From: DATKSS01 sp049582065
GTDB lineage: Bacteria; Chloroflexota; Dormibacteria; Dormibacterales; Dormibacteraceae
Assembly (NCBI GenBank): GCA_049582065.1
Contig: JBAUTF010000400.1
Location: 1-17,813 of the forward strand
Direction of reading: 5' to 3'
Length of the DNA: 17,813 nucleotides
The notes under the pieces were generated by a model. That model was not told the origin of the DNA. It searched no databases and was given only the letters and a program-made list of their open reading frames with translations. Positions 1 through 7,766 of this stretch are shown piece after piece. Both the position numbers and the translations under genes were made by a program. Every line of letters starts with the position of its first letter. The stretch's first letter is position 1.

Positions 1-136
1 GAACCAGTTCGACCAGTACAACAACTCCGTCGCGGGTTACATCTGGGTCAACTACGACAACCAGGGCAACGAGGTCAAGATCGGCGCGATGACACCGGCC
101 CAGACCCAGACCATCGCGAACGCAGGCGGCATCTAG
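1..136 (+). CDS. HAAT-family ABC transporter substrate-binding protein, C-terminal tail (partial)
   Basis: Only the last 44 codons are present, read in the frame that ends at the TAG at 134-136. The peptide contains AGYIWVNYDNQGNEVKIGAM and ends in ANAGGI. It would be the end of a periplasmic or lipoprotein solute receptor. The tail is too short to identify by itself. The assignment rests on its position 33 bases before livH, in the usual receptor-permease-permease-ATPase-ATPase order. The substrate cannot be deduced from this fragment. Confidence 0.6.
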   Translation, partial: NQFDQYNNSVAGYIWVNYDNQGNEVKIGAMTPAQTQTIANAGGI

Positions 137-169
137 AGTCCCAATTCGCAGCAGGGAAAGCCGAACGCC

Positions 170-1054
170 GTGAGTCTTTACGAAGCGGCGTTCGGCTTCG
201 GCCTGGTCAGCATGTCGGTGATCGCGCTCGCGGCGGTCGGATTCACGATGCAGTTCGGGATCACCAACATGATCAATCTCGCCTACGGCGAGGTAATGAT
301 CTCCTCCGCCTACGTCGCCTACTACGTCAACCGGGCGGGCGTCTCGATCTGGATCGCGATGATCGCCGGGGCGCTCTTCGGGTCCGTCTTCTCCTTTCTC
401 CTGAACCGGGTCGTGTACTCGCCGTTCATGCGCAAGGGCACCGCGCACCTCGGGATGGTCATCGTCTCGCTGGCGATCTCGCTCATGATCGCCAACCTCC
501 TGCTCCCCATCGTCGGCTACTACAACGTCTCCTATCACCAGAACACCGGCGGCCTCATCCGGGCCGGTGGAATCGCGTTGACGATCGACCAGATCCTGAT
601 CATCGTGATTGCGATCGTGGTGATGCTCGCGATCCACGGCCTCCTGCGCTACACGCGGCTGGGCAAAGCGATGAGGGCTACCTCGGCCAACCCGACGCTG
701 GCCCGCAACTGCGGCATCCCGACCCAGCGCGTGGTCGACGCGGTCTGGTTGATCACAGGCGCGCTGTGCGGGCTGGCAGGCGTGGTGGCGGCGTTGAACT
801 CCGACTCGTTCGCCATCTCCAGCGGCGCCGGGTTCCTGATCACGGCCCTCGCCGCTGCCGTGTTGGGCGGAGCCGGGCAGCCCTACGGCGCGATGATCGG
901 GGCGGTGATCATCGGCATGGTGACCGAGCTCAGCGCCACCGCGTGGTCTCCCGAGTACAAAGAGGTCGTTGCTTTCGGCATCCTCGTCATCGTCATGGTT
1001 CTCCGCCCTCAAGGGCTCCTGGCCAAGCGCGGGGCGATGGCCGCAGCCGGATGA
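170..1054 (+). CDS. livH: Branched-chain amino acid-type ABC transporter permease LivH
   Basis: Inner-membrane permease of 294 residues, typical for LivH, with about eight hydrophobic segments across the whole chain. Family hallmarks are the N-terminal block FGITNMINLAYGEVMI (about 29-44) and the cytoplasmic coupling loop RYTRLGKAMRATSANP (about 160-175) that contacts the ATPases. The GTG at 170 is chosen because AGGGAAAG lies 9 bases upstream (153-160) and the protein starts directly before its first membrane segment. Its TGA overlaps the livM ATG (ATGA), so translation is probably coupled. It would form the translocation pore with LivM. HAAT systems carry branched-chain amino acids, amides, urea or aromatic acids; the substrate here is unknown. 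Confidence 0.93.
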   Translation: MSLYEAAFGFGLVSMSVIALAAVGFTMQFGITNMINLAYGEVMISSAYVAYYVNRAGVSIWIAMIAGALFGSVFSFLLNRVVYSPFMRKGTAHLGMVIVSLAISLMIANLLLPIVGYYNVSYHQNTGGLIRAGGIALTIDQILIIVIAIVVMLAIHGLLRYTRLGKAMRATSANPTLARNCGIPTQRVVDAVWLITGALCGLAGVVAALNSDSFAISSGAGFLITALAAAVLGGAGQPYGAMIGAVIIGMVTELSATAWSPEYKEVVAFGILVIVMVLRPQGLLAKRGAMAAAG

Positions 1055-2067
1055 ACACGTACTACGCGGCGAATCTGCTCGTCTACGCGGGGGTTGACAT
1101 CATCGCGTGCATCGCCCTCAACTTGCAGTTCGGCGTTTCCGGAATCGTCAACTTCAGCTTCATCGTCTTCCAGGCGGCGGGCGCATACACGGCAGCCGTC
1201 CTCTCGATGCCTTCGGACACGACCACGGGTTTCGACTTCCAGGTGTACGTCGGCGGCTTCAACCTCCCGTTTCCACTGCCATGGATCGGCGGCGCCATCG
1301 CGGGTGGACTCCTGTCCATCCCCGTCGGATTCGTGGTGCTGAGGAAGCTGCGAAGCGATTACCAGGCCATCGCGCTCCTGGTGAGCTCGATCATCGCCAA
1401 CACCGTCATCACGAACGCGCGCGGATTTCTCAACGGCGCAGCGGGCCTCGCGCTGGTGCCGCAGCCGCTCCAGGACCAGATCAACCCGCTGACCGACTCC
1501 TACCAGTACTTCTACATCGGGCTGACCGCGGTTTGCGTGGTCCTCGTCTGGGTCGTGGCGTCGAGGATCGTCAACTCGCCTTTCGGACGCACCCTTCGCG
1601 CCATGCGTGACCATGAGGTGGCGGCCAGCGCCCTGGGCAAGAACCCCGTCCAGCTCAAGATGACCATCTTCATCGTCGGCGGGGTGATCGCAGGGCTCTC
1701 CGGCGCGATCCTGGTGGGCTTCATCACCCTGTGGGCGCCGTCGGTATGGCTTTACCCCGAGACGATCATCCTGTTCGCCGCCGTCATCGTGGGCGGGCGC
1801 GGCAACAACCTGGGCGCGGTGCTCGGTGCGCTGCTCGTCCCGGTGGGCTTCGAAGAGGTGACCCGCTTCATCCCCAACCAGTTCCAGCTCGGGCCGGTCG
1901 CGGTCACGCCCCAGGTCGGGCTCGTTCCCGCGCTCCAGTGGGTCGCGATCGGGCTCCTGATCATCGGCTTCTTGTGGTTTCGGCCCCAGGGCGTGCGGCC
2001 CGAGCCCCGACGCGTCTTCGAAGGGAGCCCGGACGCCGAGGAGGTCGATCGTGTCCGCACGGCCTGA
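1051..2067 (+). CDS. livM: Branched-chain amino acid-type ABC transporter permease LivM
   Basis: Second permease of the importer, 338 residues, membrane-embedded. The LivM pattern is visible in LNLQFGVSGIVNFSFIVFQA (about 24-43), in the coupling loop SPFGRTLRAMRDHEVAASAL (about 176-195), and in the following GGVIAGLSGAILV helix. The C-terminus ends in the usual FRPQGV block and a short charged tail. The ATG at 1051 overlaps the livH stop by four bases. The last 17 bases overlap the start of livG in another frame. LivM normally heterodimerises with LivH. The length and start are secure; substrate specificity is not. Confidence 0.93.
   Translation: MNTYYAANLLVYAGVDIIACIALNLQFGVSGIVNFSFIVFQAAGAYTAAVLSMPSDTTTGFDFQVYVGGFNLPFPLPWIGGAIAGGLLSIPVGFVVLRKLRSDYQAIALLVSSIIANTVITNARGFLNGAAGLALVPQPLQDQINPLTDSYQYFYIGLTAVCVVLVWVVASRIVNSPFGRTLRAMRDHEVAASALGKNPVQLKMTIFIVGGVIAGLSGAILVGFITLWAPSVWLYPETIILFAAVIVGGRGNNLGAVLGALLVPVGFEEVTRFIPNQFQLGPVAVTPQVGLVPALQWVAIGLLIIGFLWFRPQGVRPEPRRVFEGSPDAEEVDRVRTA
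2038..2044 (+). promoter_or_regulatory. Ribosome binding site deciding the livG start
   Basis: GAGGAGG lies inside the end of livM, 6 bases before the GTG at 2051. It supports that start over the ATG 24 bases further on. Confidence 0.7.
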
Positions 2068-2824
2068 CGAGGCGATGCTCGTGGCTCGTGACGTGCACCG
2101 CCACTTCGAAGGGATGCGCGCCGTGGACGGCGTGTCGATCGACGTGCCGAAAGGAGAGATCACCGGCCTGATCGGCCCCAACGGCGCCGGCAAATCGACG
2201 TTCCTGGCGGTGCTCGCCGGCACCTTGCCCGCGAGCGCCGGCACCATCACGTTCGAAGGCCAGGACATCACGCGGCTTCCCACCTACCACCGAGCGCGGC
2301 GCGGCCTGGTGCGCACGTTCCAGCTGCCTTCGGAGTTCGCTCAGCTGACCGTGCTCGAGAACCTGCTGGTGGCCGCCCCCGACAATCGCGGCGACTCACT
2401 CCTCGGGGCGCTTCTGGGCAAGCGTTACTGGGGGGATGACGAGCTCAGGCTGGTCGAACAGGCGCGCTCGCTGCTCAAGCGGTTCGGGATGACGGCCAAG
2501 GAATCCGACTACGCCGGCACCATGAGCGGCGGCCAGAAACGGCTGATCGAGATCATGCGCGCGCTCATGCTTCGGCCTCGCTGCCTCCTCCTCGATGAGC
2601 CCATGTCGGGGGTGCACCCGAGGATCGTCGACGAGATCAAGTACTACCTCCAGTCCCTTCGCGCGGACGGCCTGACGATCCTCATGGTCGAGCACGAGCT
2701 GCACCTCGTCGAGCAGCTCTGCGACTCGGTGGTCGTCATGGCCCAGGGCAAGGTCATCGGCAGCGGGACCATGGCGACCCTCAGGCGGCAGCAGGAGATT
2801 GTTGACGCTTACCTCGTCGGATAA
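2051..2824 (+). CDS. livG: Branched-chain amino acid-type ABC transporter ATP-binding protein LivG
   Basis: Cytoplasmic ATPase of 257 residues that powers the LivHM pore together with LivF. Walker A is GPNGAGKST (42-50), the signature is MSGGQ (158-162), Walker B is LLLDEP (179-184), and the H-loop histidine is H215. The stretch RTFQLPSEFAQLTVLENLLV (about 88-107) is typical of the LivG branch. I chose the GTG at 2051 because GAGGAGG (2038-2044) lies 6 bases before it. An ATG at 2075 is a weaker alternative. The gene begins inside livM, a 17-base overlap that implies coupling. All catalytic motifs are intact. Confidence 0.94.
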   Translation: MSARPDEAMLVARDVHRHFEGMRAVDGVSIDVPKGEITGLIGPNGAGKSTFLAVLAGTLPASAGTITFEGQDITRLPTYHRARRGLVRTFQLPSEFAQLTVLENLLVAAPDNRGDSLLGALLGKRYWGDDELRLVEQARSLLKRFGMTAKESDYAGTMSGGQKRLIEIMRALMLRPRCLLLDEPMSGVHPRIVDEIKYYLQSLRADGLTILMVEHELHLVEQLCDSVVVMAQGKVIGSGTMATLRRQQEIVDAYLVG

Positions 2825-2834
2825 AGAAGAGGCG

Positions 2835-3605
2835 GTGAGGGATCGGCCGGCTCCCAGCCTTCGGGCAGAGGGGGTCACGGCCGGTTATGGCGGCGTGCCC
2901 GTGATCCGCGACGTGTCGCTTTCGGTCGGGCCCGGCGAGATCGTGGCCGTGATCGGGCCCAACGGGGCCGGGAAGAGCACGCTGCTGAAGAGCCTGGTCG
3001 GCATCCTGCGAGTGACCGGCGGCCGGATCCTGCTCGGGACGGACGATGTGACCAATCACCCGCCGGAGGACCTCGCCCGCCGGGGCGTCGGCTACGTGCC
3101 GCAGGTGAACGACATCTTCGAGCCGCTCACCGTGCTCGAGAACCTGGAGATGGGCGGTTATCTGCTGCAGCCGAAACGGGTGCGGGCTCGGGTGGACGAG
3201 GTCGGCCAGGTCTTCCCGGCTCTGCCGCCGATGCTCAAGCGCCGGGCGGACAAGCTCAGCGGAGGGGAGCGCAAGATGCTTGCCATCGCTCGGGTGCTGA
3301 TGCTGGACCCCAAGGTCCTCATCCTCGACGAGCCGACGGCGAACCTGTCTCCCAAGCTTGCCGACAGCTTGATGCGCGAGCACGTCAAAAGGCTGGCAGG
3401 GCTGGGCAAAGCGGTGTTGTTGGTGGAACAGAGGGCGCGGGCAGCCCTTCAGATCGCCGATTGGACCAGCGTGCTGGTCTCCGGCACCACCCGGTTGGAA
3501 GGTCGCCCGGGCGATCTCCTCAAGCGCCAGGACTTTGAGGAGCTGTTTTTGGGTGCGGGGACGGCTGCGACAGCCGTGCCAGAGGACAACGAGGAGGACG
3601 CATGA
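2835..3605 (+). CDS. livF: Branched-chain amino acid-type ABC transporter ATP-binding protein LivF
   Basis: Second cytoplasmic ATPase of the importer, 256 residues from the GTG at 2835. Walker A is GPNGAGKST (41-49), the signature is LSGGE (141-145), and Walker B is ILDEP (163-167). The LLVEQ block (195-199) has glutamine where many ABC ATPases have the H-loop histidine, which is normal for LivF. A TTG at 2799 would add 12 residues and run back into livG. The GTG is preferred because AAGAAGAGG ends 2 bases before it and the homologous core starts soon after, although that spacing is short. The stop overlaps the ATG of the downstream hydrolase. Confidence 0.92.
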   Translation: MRDRPAPSLRAEGVTAGYGGVPVIRDVSLSVGPGEIVAVIGPNGAGKSTLLKSLVGILRVTGGRILLGTDDVTNHPPEDLARRGVGYVPQVNDIFEPLTVLENLEMGGYLLQPKRVRARVDEVGQVFPALPPMLKRRADKLSGGERKMLAIARVLMLDPKVLILDEPTANLSPKLADSLMREHVKRLAGLGKAVLLVEQRARAALQIADWTSVLVSGTTRLEGRPGDLLKRQDFEELFLGAGTAATAVPEDNEEDA

Positions 3606-4480
3606 GGTTGTTGATGTTCCGTTCGGGTGGCGGCCGGAAGCTGGGCGCGCTGCGCCCCGGTCACGAGGACGAGGTGATCGAGATTTCCGAGCCCGCCGAC
3701 ATGTTGGCCTTGATCGATGCCGGCGAGGCAGGCCTCGCCAGGGTCCGCGCGGAGGTCTCAAGCGGGAAAGGCAAGACGCACCGGCTGTCCGACGTCGAGC
3801 TGCTCGCGCCCCTGGACAACCTTCGCGGCAACGTGATCGCGATGGGCCGCAACTACCAGAAGCACGCGGAGGAGACCGCCGCAATCGAGGGGAAGACCCC
3901 CAGCCCGCCGACGATCTTCACGAAGGCGATCACATCGCTGACTGAGCCCTTAGCCGACATCGCGATCGACCCCGCCGTCAGCGACAAGATCGACTGGGAG
4001 GTCGAGCTGGCGGTCGTGATCGGCAAGCGCGGCGCGAACATCAAGCAGGCGGATGCGCGCGCGTACGTCTTCGGCTACACGGTCCTCAACGACGTCACGA
4101 TGCGCGACATCCAGAGCGGCTGGGGCGGCCAGTACTTCAAGGGCAAGAGCCTCGACCGCTCCTGCCCGACCGGCCCGTGGATCGTCACGAGCGACGAGCT
4201 GACTGACCCGCAGTCTCTCCGCCTGACACTCAAGGTCAACGGCACGGTGAAGCAGGATGGCAACACCCGCGACATGATCTACCCCGTCGACGCCACCATC
4301 GAGTGGGTCTCGAAGGGGATGACCCTCCTCCCAGGGGCGATGATCGCGACCGGAACCCCGGACGGCGTTGGTTTCGCCAGGACCCCGCCGGAGTACCTGC
4401 GCCCGGGCGACGTGATGGAGTCCGAGGTCGAAGGGATCGGTGTCCTGCGGAACCGTTTCGTGACCTCGTCCCGCGACTGA
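3602..4480 (+). CDS. Fumarylacetoacetate hydrolase (FAH) family protein
   Basis: Protein of 292 residues with the FAH fold. FAH enzymes hydrolyse or isomerise acyl-pyruvates and related diacids from aromatic or sugar-acid catabolism, using a divalent metal. Visible features are NVIAMGRNYQKHAEE (about 77-91), the metal ligands E133 and E135 in DWEVELAVV, D164 in GYTVLNDVT, KGKSLDRSCPTGPWIV (about 180-195), and a C-terminal GTPDGVG. An ATGA overlap with livF and a GAGGAGG site 4 bases before the start place it in the transporter operon. It may act on the imported compound or its product. The 2-hydroxyhepta-2,4-diene-dioate isomerase, fumarylpyruvate hydrolase and ureidoglycolate lyase branches all look alike here, so I do not name the substrate. 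Confidence 0.88.
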   Translation: MRLLMFRSGGGRKLGALRPGHEDEVIEISEPADMLALIDAGEAGLARVRAEVSSGKGKTHRLSDVELLAPLDNLRGNVIAMGRNYQKHAEETAAIEGKTPSPPTIFTKAITSLTEPLADIAIDPAVSDKIDWEVELAVVIGKRGANIKQADARAYVFGYTVLNDVTMRDIQSGWGGQYFKGKSLDRSCPTGPWIVTSDELTDPQSLRLTLKVNGTVKQDGNTRDMIYPVDATIEWVSKGMTLLPGAMIATGTPDGVGFARTPPEYLRPGDVMESEVEGIGVLRNRFVTSSRD

Positions 4481-4491
4481 CATAAGAAAGG

Positions 4492-4527
4492 AAGCGGCTG
4501 CCGCGGAAAGCGGCAGCCGCTTTTATT
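4492..4527 (+). terminator. Rho-independent terminator after the liv-FAH operon
   Basis: A perfect 12-bp stem (AGCGGCTGCCGC at 4493-4504 with GCGGCAGCCGCT at 4510-4521) closes a GGAAA loop and is followed by TTTTATT. It lies 12 bases after the FAH stop codon. The A-run before the stem may also serve as a weaker terminator for minus-strand transcription from the oxidase side. Confidence 0.9.
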
Positions 4528-4797
4528 ACCCAGGTCCGGGTGGGTTCCGCTCGGTCTGTTCAAGTGGCACCGGAATGGCCGGTCCCTGGAGCGCGTGAAT
4601 ACCGGCGCCGACCGCCGCCCCACCAGCGGACCGACGATCTAAAGCCAAACGTGCGACCACGTTCCGTGGCCAGCGATGGCCGCGACCGCGGTGGCGCCGA
4701 AGCCGACCGCCGGGTTGAAGGCCACGCCGGAGATCGGCCCGACGGCAAACGCGCCCGCAGCGTAGGTGCGGCCAGAGCCGGAGCTCGCCAGGTCCGC
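4526..4797 (-). pseudogene. Decayed C-terminal remnant of an aquaporin/MIP-family channel
   Basis: Directly after the tlpA stop, the minus strand encodes TYAAGAFAVGPISGVAFNPA and then VGFGATAVAAIAG, WSHVWL, a TAG stop, and IVGPLVG. This matches the second half of an MIP channel, with the NPA pore motif (about 4719-4711) and the W-x-H-x-W-x-Y-x-x-G-P-L helix. The TAG sits where the conserved tyrosine codon is expected. About seven codons later the frame must shift to continue as AAVGAGIHALQGPAIPV, ending at the TAA at 4526-4528. The N-terminal half is absent; tlpA occupies that position. One nonsense change, one frameshift and a truncation make this a relic. The family assignment is by eye. 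Confidence 0.72.
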
Positions 4798-5400
4798 CTA
4801 GGTCGACCCTGCGATCTGCGCCGCGGCGGCGTCGAGAGTGGCAGCCGGCTGCGCGCCGACCATGACGCGAGAGACGACGTGGTTACGGTCGAGCCAGACG
4901 TTGACAGGCAGGCCTAGGTCCACGCTAAACGCACCCGCGATCGCGCCCTGGGGGTCGACGACCGCCTCCATGTTCACGTGGAGCCCGGCCAGGAACTGGC
5001 TCATCCGCGCGGTGTCCGTCTCGCGGTAATCGACCGCAAGGACCGTCAATCCGCTCGACCTGTATGTGTTGTCGATCTTCTGCAAGGCCGGTAGCTCGTC
5101 CTGGCAAGCCGTGCACCAGGTCGCCCAGAAGGTCAGGAGCACAGGCTTTCCCTTGAACTGGTCGAGCCTGACCTGTTTCCCCCCCAGGTCCCAGGACGTG
5201 AAGCCCGGAGCCCTCTTCCCCACCTGCGCCACGCCCGGGTCGACCGACGCGGTTTTCGTCCCGGCGGTGGAGAGCACCACGACCGAGGCGGCGGCCACCG
5301 CCACGACGACCACCAGCACCGGGAGCGCGAGCGACCACCTCGGGACCGGATGGGACTGCGTGGTCCGAGGTCCTGAGCGACCGAGCTCGGTCCCTGTCAA
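4798..5400 (-). CDS. TlpA/ResA-like membrane-anchored thiol-disulfide oxidoreductase
   Basis: Protein of 200 residues with an N-terminal signal anchor (about 24-47, rich in Val and Ala) and an extracytoplasmic thioredoxin fold. The redox motif is WCTAC (C96, C99) in FWATWCTACQDELP. QFKGKPVLLTFWATW before it is classic for TlpA/ResA proteins. At the end of an oxidase cluster, the likely role is reducing cysteines of CuA, of Sco or of cytochrome apoproteins, which is an inference from context. The start is uncertain. The TTG at 5400 overlaps the ctaB stop (TTGA) and leaves a sensible length and anchor, but no clear Shine-Dalgarno sequence is seen. The open frame continues further upstream only as a shadow of ctaB. 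Confidence 0.85.
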   Translation of the reverse strand: MTGTELGRSGPRTTQSHPVPRWSLALPVLVVVVAVAAASVVVLSTAGTKTASVDPGVAQVGKRAPGFTSWDLGGKQVRLDQFKGKPVLLTFWATWCTACQDELPALQKIDNTYRSSGLTVLAVDYRETDTARMSQFLAGLHVNMEAVVDPQGAIAGAFSVDLGLPVNVWLDRNHVVSRVMVGAQPAATLDAAAAQIAGST

Positions 5401-6305
5401 ACGGGCATCACCGCGGAGATTGCGACGGCGACGAAGATCAGGGCCAGGTAGGCGAGCGAGTAGTGGAAGAGCGCCATCGCGGATGCGCCGTCCTCGGCGC
5501 GCGACGCGCGCCAGGCCAGGTATAGGAAGGCGGTGCCGAGGACCAGGCTCGCGGACCCATATGCGACACCCAGCCACACGACGGGGACCATGCTGACGGC
5601 GACCATGATCGCCGTGTAGGCGAGGATGGCGCGCCGCGTCCGGGCCGGTCCCGCCACCACCGGCAGCATGGGCACGTTGACCGCGGAGTACTGGCGCCGC
5701 AGCAGCAGGGCGAGCGCCCAGAAATGCGGCGGGGTCCAGAAGAAGATGATCGCGAAGAGCGCCCAGGCCAGCGGGCTCAGGGACCCGGTGACCACCGCCC
5801 AGCCGACCAGCGGCGGGAAGGCCCCGGCCGCGCCGCCGATGACGATGTTCTGGGTCGACGAGCGCTTCAGCCACATCGTGTAAACGAACACGTAAAACAC
5901 GCCACCGCCGGCGGCGAGGACGGCGGCCAGGACGTTGCTTGAAACCGCGATCAGCGCGACGCCGGCCAGGGCGACCGCGATCCCGAACCCGAGGCCGTGG
6001 GCCGGGGCGATCCTGCCCGCCGGGATGGGCCGCCTTCTAGTCCTCGGCATGATCGCGTCGATGTCGCGATCGAACCAGCAGTTGATCGCGCCGGCGCCGC
6101 CGGCCGCCATCGCTCCGCCGGCCAGGCCGCCGAGCAGCGGCCCCGGGGCGGGCCACCCACGGGCGGCCGCGATCATCGCGCCCAACTCGGTGACCACGAG
6201 CAGCAGGATGATCTTGGGCTTGAGCAGAGCGGCATAGTCGCCGGCGGCGCGCAGCAGCCGGCCCAAGAGGTCCGGCGCGGGTTGGACGCGGGACTCAACC
6301 GCCAA
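5397..6305 (-). CDS. ctaB: Protoheme IX farnesyltransferase (heme O synthase)
   Basis: Integral membrane prenyltransferase of the UbiA family, 302 residues, that adds a farnesyl group to heme B to make heme O, the precursor of heme A. The first Asp-rich motif is N75-x-x-x-D79-x-x-x-D83 in NCWFDRDIDAIMPRTRRRPI. The heme O synthase block YTMWLKRSSTQNIVIGGAAG follows, then PPHFWALALLLRRQY. About nine hydrophobic segments are visible. Translation appears to start at the TTG at 6305, which overlaps the ctaG end by 11 bases; no better in-frame start lies nearby. Its presence fits an oxidase that uses heme A. No heme A synthase (ctaA) lies in this window. Confidence 0.95.
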   Translation of the reverse strand: MAVESRVQPAPDLLGRLLRAAGDYAALLKPKIILLLVVTELGAMIAAARGWPAPGPLLGGLAGGAMAAGGAGAINCWFDRDIDAIMPRTRRRPIPAGRIAPAHGLGFGIAVALAGVALIAVSSNVLAAVLAAGGGVFYVFVYTMWLKRSSTQNIVIGGAAGAFPPLVGWAVVTGSLSPLAWALFAIIFFWTPPHFWALALLLRRQYSAVNVPMLPVVAGPARTRRAILAYTAIMVAVSMVPVVWLGVAYGSASLVLGTAFLYLAWRASRAEDGASAMALFHYSLAYLALIFVAVAISAVMPV

Positions 6306-7143
6306 TCGTCTGGCTCCTCTCGACGGCCGGCGCCGCAGCTTGCGAGCGCGCGTCCTCCTCCGCCAGCCAGCGGAACAGCAGCCACACGAAGACGAGGGAG
6401 TAGGTGATCGCGCCGGGCACCCACATCATGCCGCCGCCGAGCTGCTGGTCGGTCAGCGCCGAGATCCCGCCCGGGCGGCTGGGCAGCAGCGCGTAGGCGT
6501 AGAGCGGCGCGGTGGCGAACGATAAGACGGCCGCCAGTCCCCAGGACTGGATCATGGCCGTGAACACATAGGTCGCGCGACCCAGCGAGCTGAGGGGAGA
6601 GCGAAACGGGTACTGATCGATCAGCTGGGTCCAGAACGCAATGCCCAGGCCTAAGAACAAGGTGTGCTCCAGGTGGTGCACGAGGTGGTTGCGAAGGGTC
6701 AGGTCATACAGGGCGGGGATGTGCCAGAGCCAGAGGTTGCCTGCCGCGAGAAACCAGATGACAGTCGGCCGTGACAGCATCCTGTAGGCCCACCTGACAG
6801 GCGCGAAGCGTGGGTCCTTGAAAAGAGGACGGGCGATTCCCCGTCGCAGGCGCCGTGGCAGCGCGCGCCACAGCCTCGTCCAGGGCGACGCCAGCGCGAG
6901 CAGCGGGGCTGCGACGACCATCAGCAGGAGGTGCTGGACCATATGGATCCAGAACAGCTGGCGCGCAAGCATCTCGAGCGGACTCTGGAGCGCGACCAGG
7001 ATTGTGACGAGCGCCGACCAGAACGCGACGTCTCGCCAGGGCTCGGTCCGGCGCCCGATGCCTCCGACGATGTAGAGGACGGCAGCGATCTCCACGCCGA
7101 CCAGGACAACCGGTTCGAACGGCCAGGACCAGATGAGAGGCAC
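6295..7143 (-). CDS. ctaG: Cytochrome c oxidase assembly protein of the caa3 CtaG family
   Basis: Polytopic membrane protein of 282 residues of the caa3_CtaG family, needed for assembly of caa3-type oxidases, probably in copper delivery. Typical histidine-rich segments are WIHMVQHLLLM (66-76, H67 and H71), NLWLWHIPALYD (136-147) and HLVHHLEHTLFLG (153-165). The C-terminal DQQLGGGMMWVPG block (232-244) is a family hallmark. This family is unrelated to the Cox11-type protein that is also called CtaG. I chose the GTG at 7143, 8 bases after the coxC stop with a TGAGG just before it. Longer readings run back into coxC. Confidence 0.92.
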   Translation of the reverse strand: MPLIWSWPFEPVVLVGVEIAAVLYIVGGIGRRTEPWRDVAFWSALVTILVALQSPLEMLARQLFWIHMVQHLLLMVVAAPLLALASPWTRLWRALPRRLRRGIARPLFKDPRFAPVRWAYRMLSRPTVIWFLAAGNLWLWHIPALYDLTLRNHLVHHLEHTLFLGLGIAFWTQLIDQYPFRSPLSSLGRATYVFTAMIQSWGLAAVLSFATAPLYAYALLPSRPGGISALTDQQLGGGMMWVPGAITYSLVFVWLLFRWLAEEDARSQAAAPAVERSQTIGG

Positions 7144-7151
7144 GGTGGGCC

Positions 7152-7766
7152 TCAGACGAAGTACAGGACGAGGTACGCGAGCAGGCCGACTCCCGCCAGG
7201 AACCACAGGAACATCGAGAAGCTGGCAGCAGTGGCTCGCCTGAGCACCATGTCACCGCCGGGCCGAGACTGGGCGATGAGGGTGCCTAACCACAGGAGCG
7301 CACCCGCCGTCTGAATCATGAGCACGCCCTTCAGGCCGACGAAGACGCTGGGATAGCCGCCCCCCTGCTGGGGGTCGAATCCCAGGTTGCGGAACTCGTA
7401 GACCTGCGCTCCGAGGAACAGCACCCCGGCCGCGAGCGCCAGCCACAGCATGGCGCGGCTCACGGAAGCGCCCCGCATCGCGCCCATGTAGAAAAGCGCG
7501 ATCAATATGGCCAACACCTCGATCAAAGCGCCGATTGCGCGTGTCGGGTGCGTCGTGCCGGCGGGCAGCCACGAATAATCGTTGTTCATCGAGCGCAGGT
7601 AGAAGAAGGCGAAGAAGAAGGCGAAGAAGAAAAAGGCGTCCGCGCCCACGAAGAGCCACATGCCCGTTCGCGTGACTCGCGCGTCGACCGCGGGCTCCCA
7701 TTCGGCGGGCGTGGTAGTCAACTCTGCGACTCCCAGCGGCTTCTCGGAGATGACGCGCTCGCTCAA
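7152..7766 (-). CDS. coxC: Cytochrome c oxidase subunit III
   Basis: Membrane subunit of 204 residues with five or six hydrophobic segments, about the length of the short bacterial subunit III. It stabilises subunit I during turnover. Recognisable blocks are GMWLFVGADAFFFFAFFFAF (35-54), YLRS, and QVYEFRNLGFDPQQGGGY (about 121-138). The usual glutamate in the LF-x-x-SE-x-x-FF block is aspartate here (D43). The usual terminal HFVD histidine is also not visible in ASFSMFLWFLAGVGLLAYLV, so this is a divergent member. The TTG at 7766 overlaps the coxA stop as TTGA, implying coupled translation. Confidence 0.9.
   Translation of the reverse strand: MSERVISEKPLGVAELTTTPAEWEPAVDARVTRTGMWLFVGADAFFFFAFFFAFFYLRSMNNDYSWLPAGTTHPTRAIGALIEVLAILIALFYMGAMRGASVSRAMLWLALAAGVLFLGAQVYEFRNLGFDPQQGGGYPSVFVGLKGVLMIQTAGALLWLGTLIAQSRPGGDMVLRRATAASFSMFLWFLAGVGLLAYLVLYFV

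Noticed and set aside
1009..2283. Long minus-strand open frame (424 codons) opposite livM/livG
   Set aside because: It is antisense to two well-supported genes, and its Arg/Asp-rich composition is that of a GC-rich shadow frame.
2781..3884. Long minus-strand open frame (367 codons) opposite livF and the FAH gene
   Set aside because: Shadow frame with no recognisable domain; the plus-strand genes have complete catalytic motifs.
4540..4917. Plus-strand open frame of 125 codons after the terminator
   Set aside because: It is antisense to the MIP relic and the end of tlpA, with no domain; the minus strand explains the region better.
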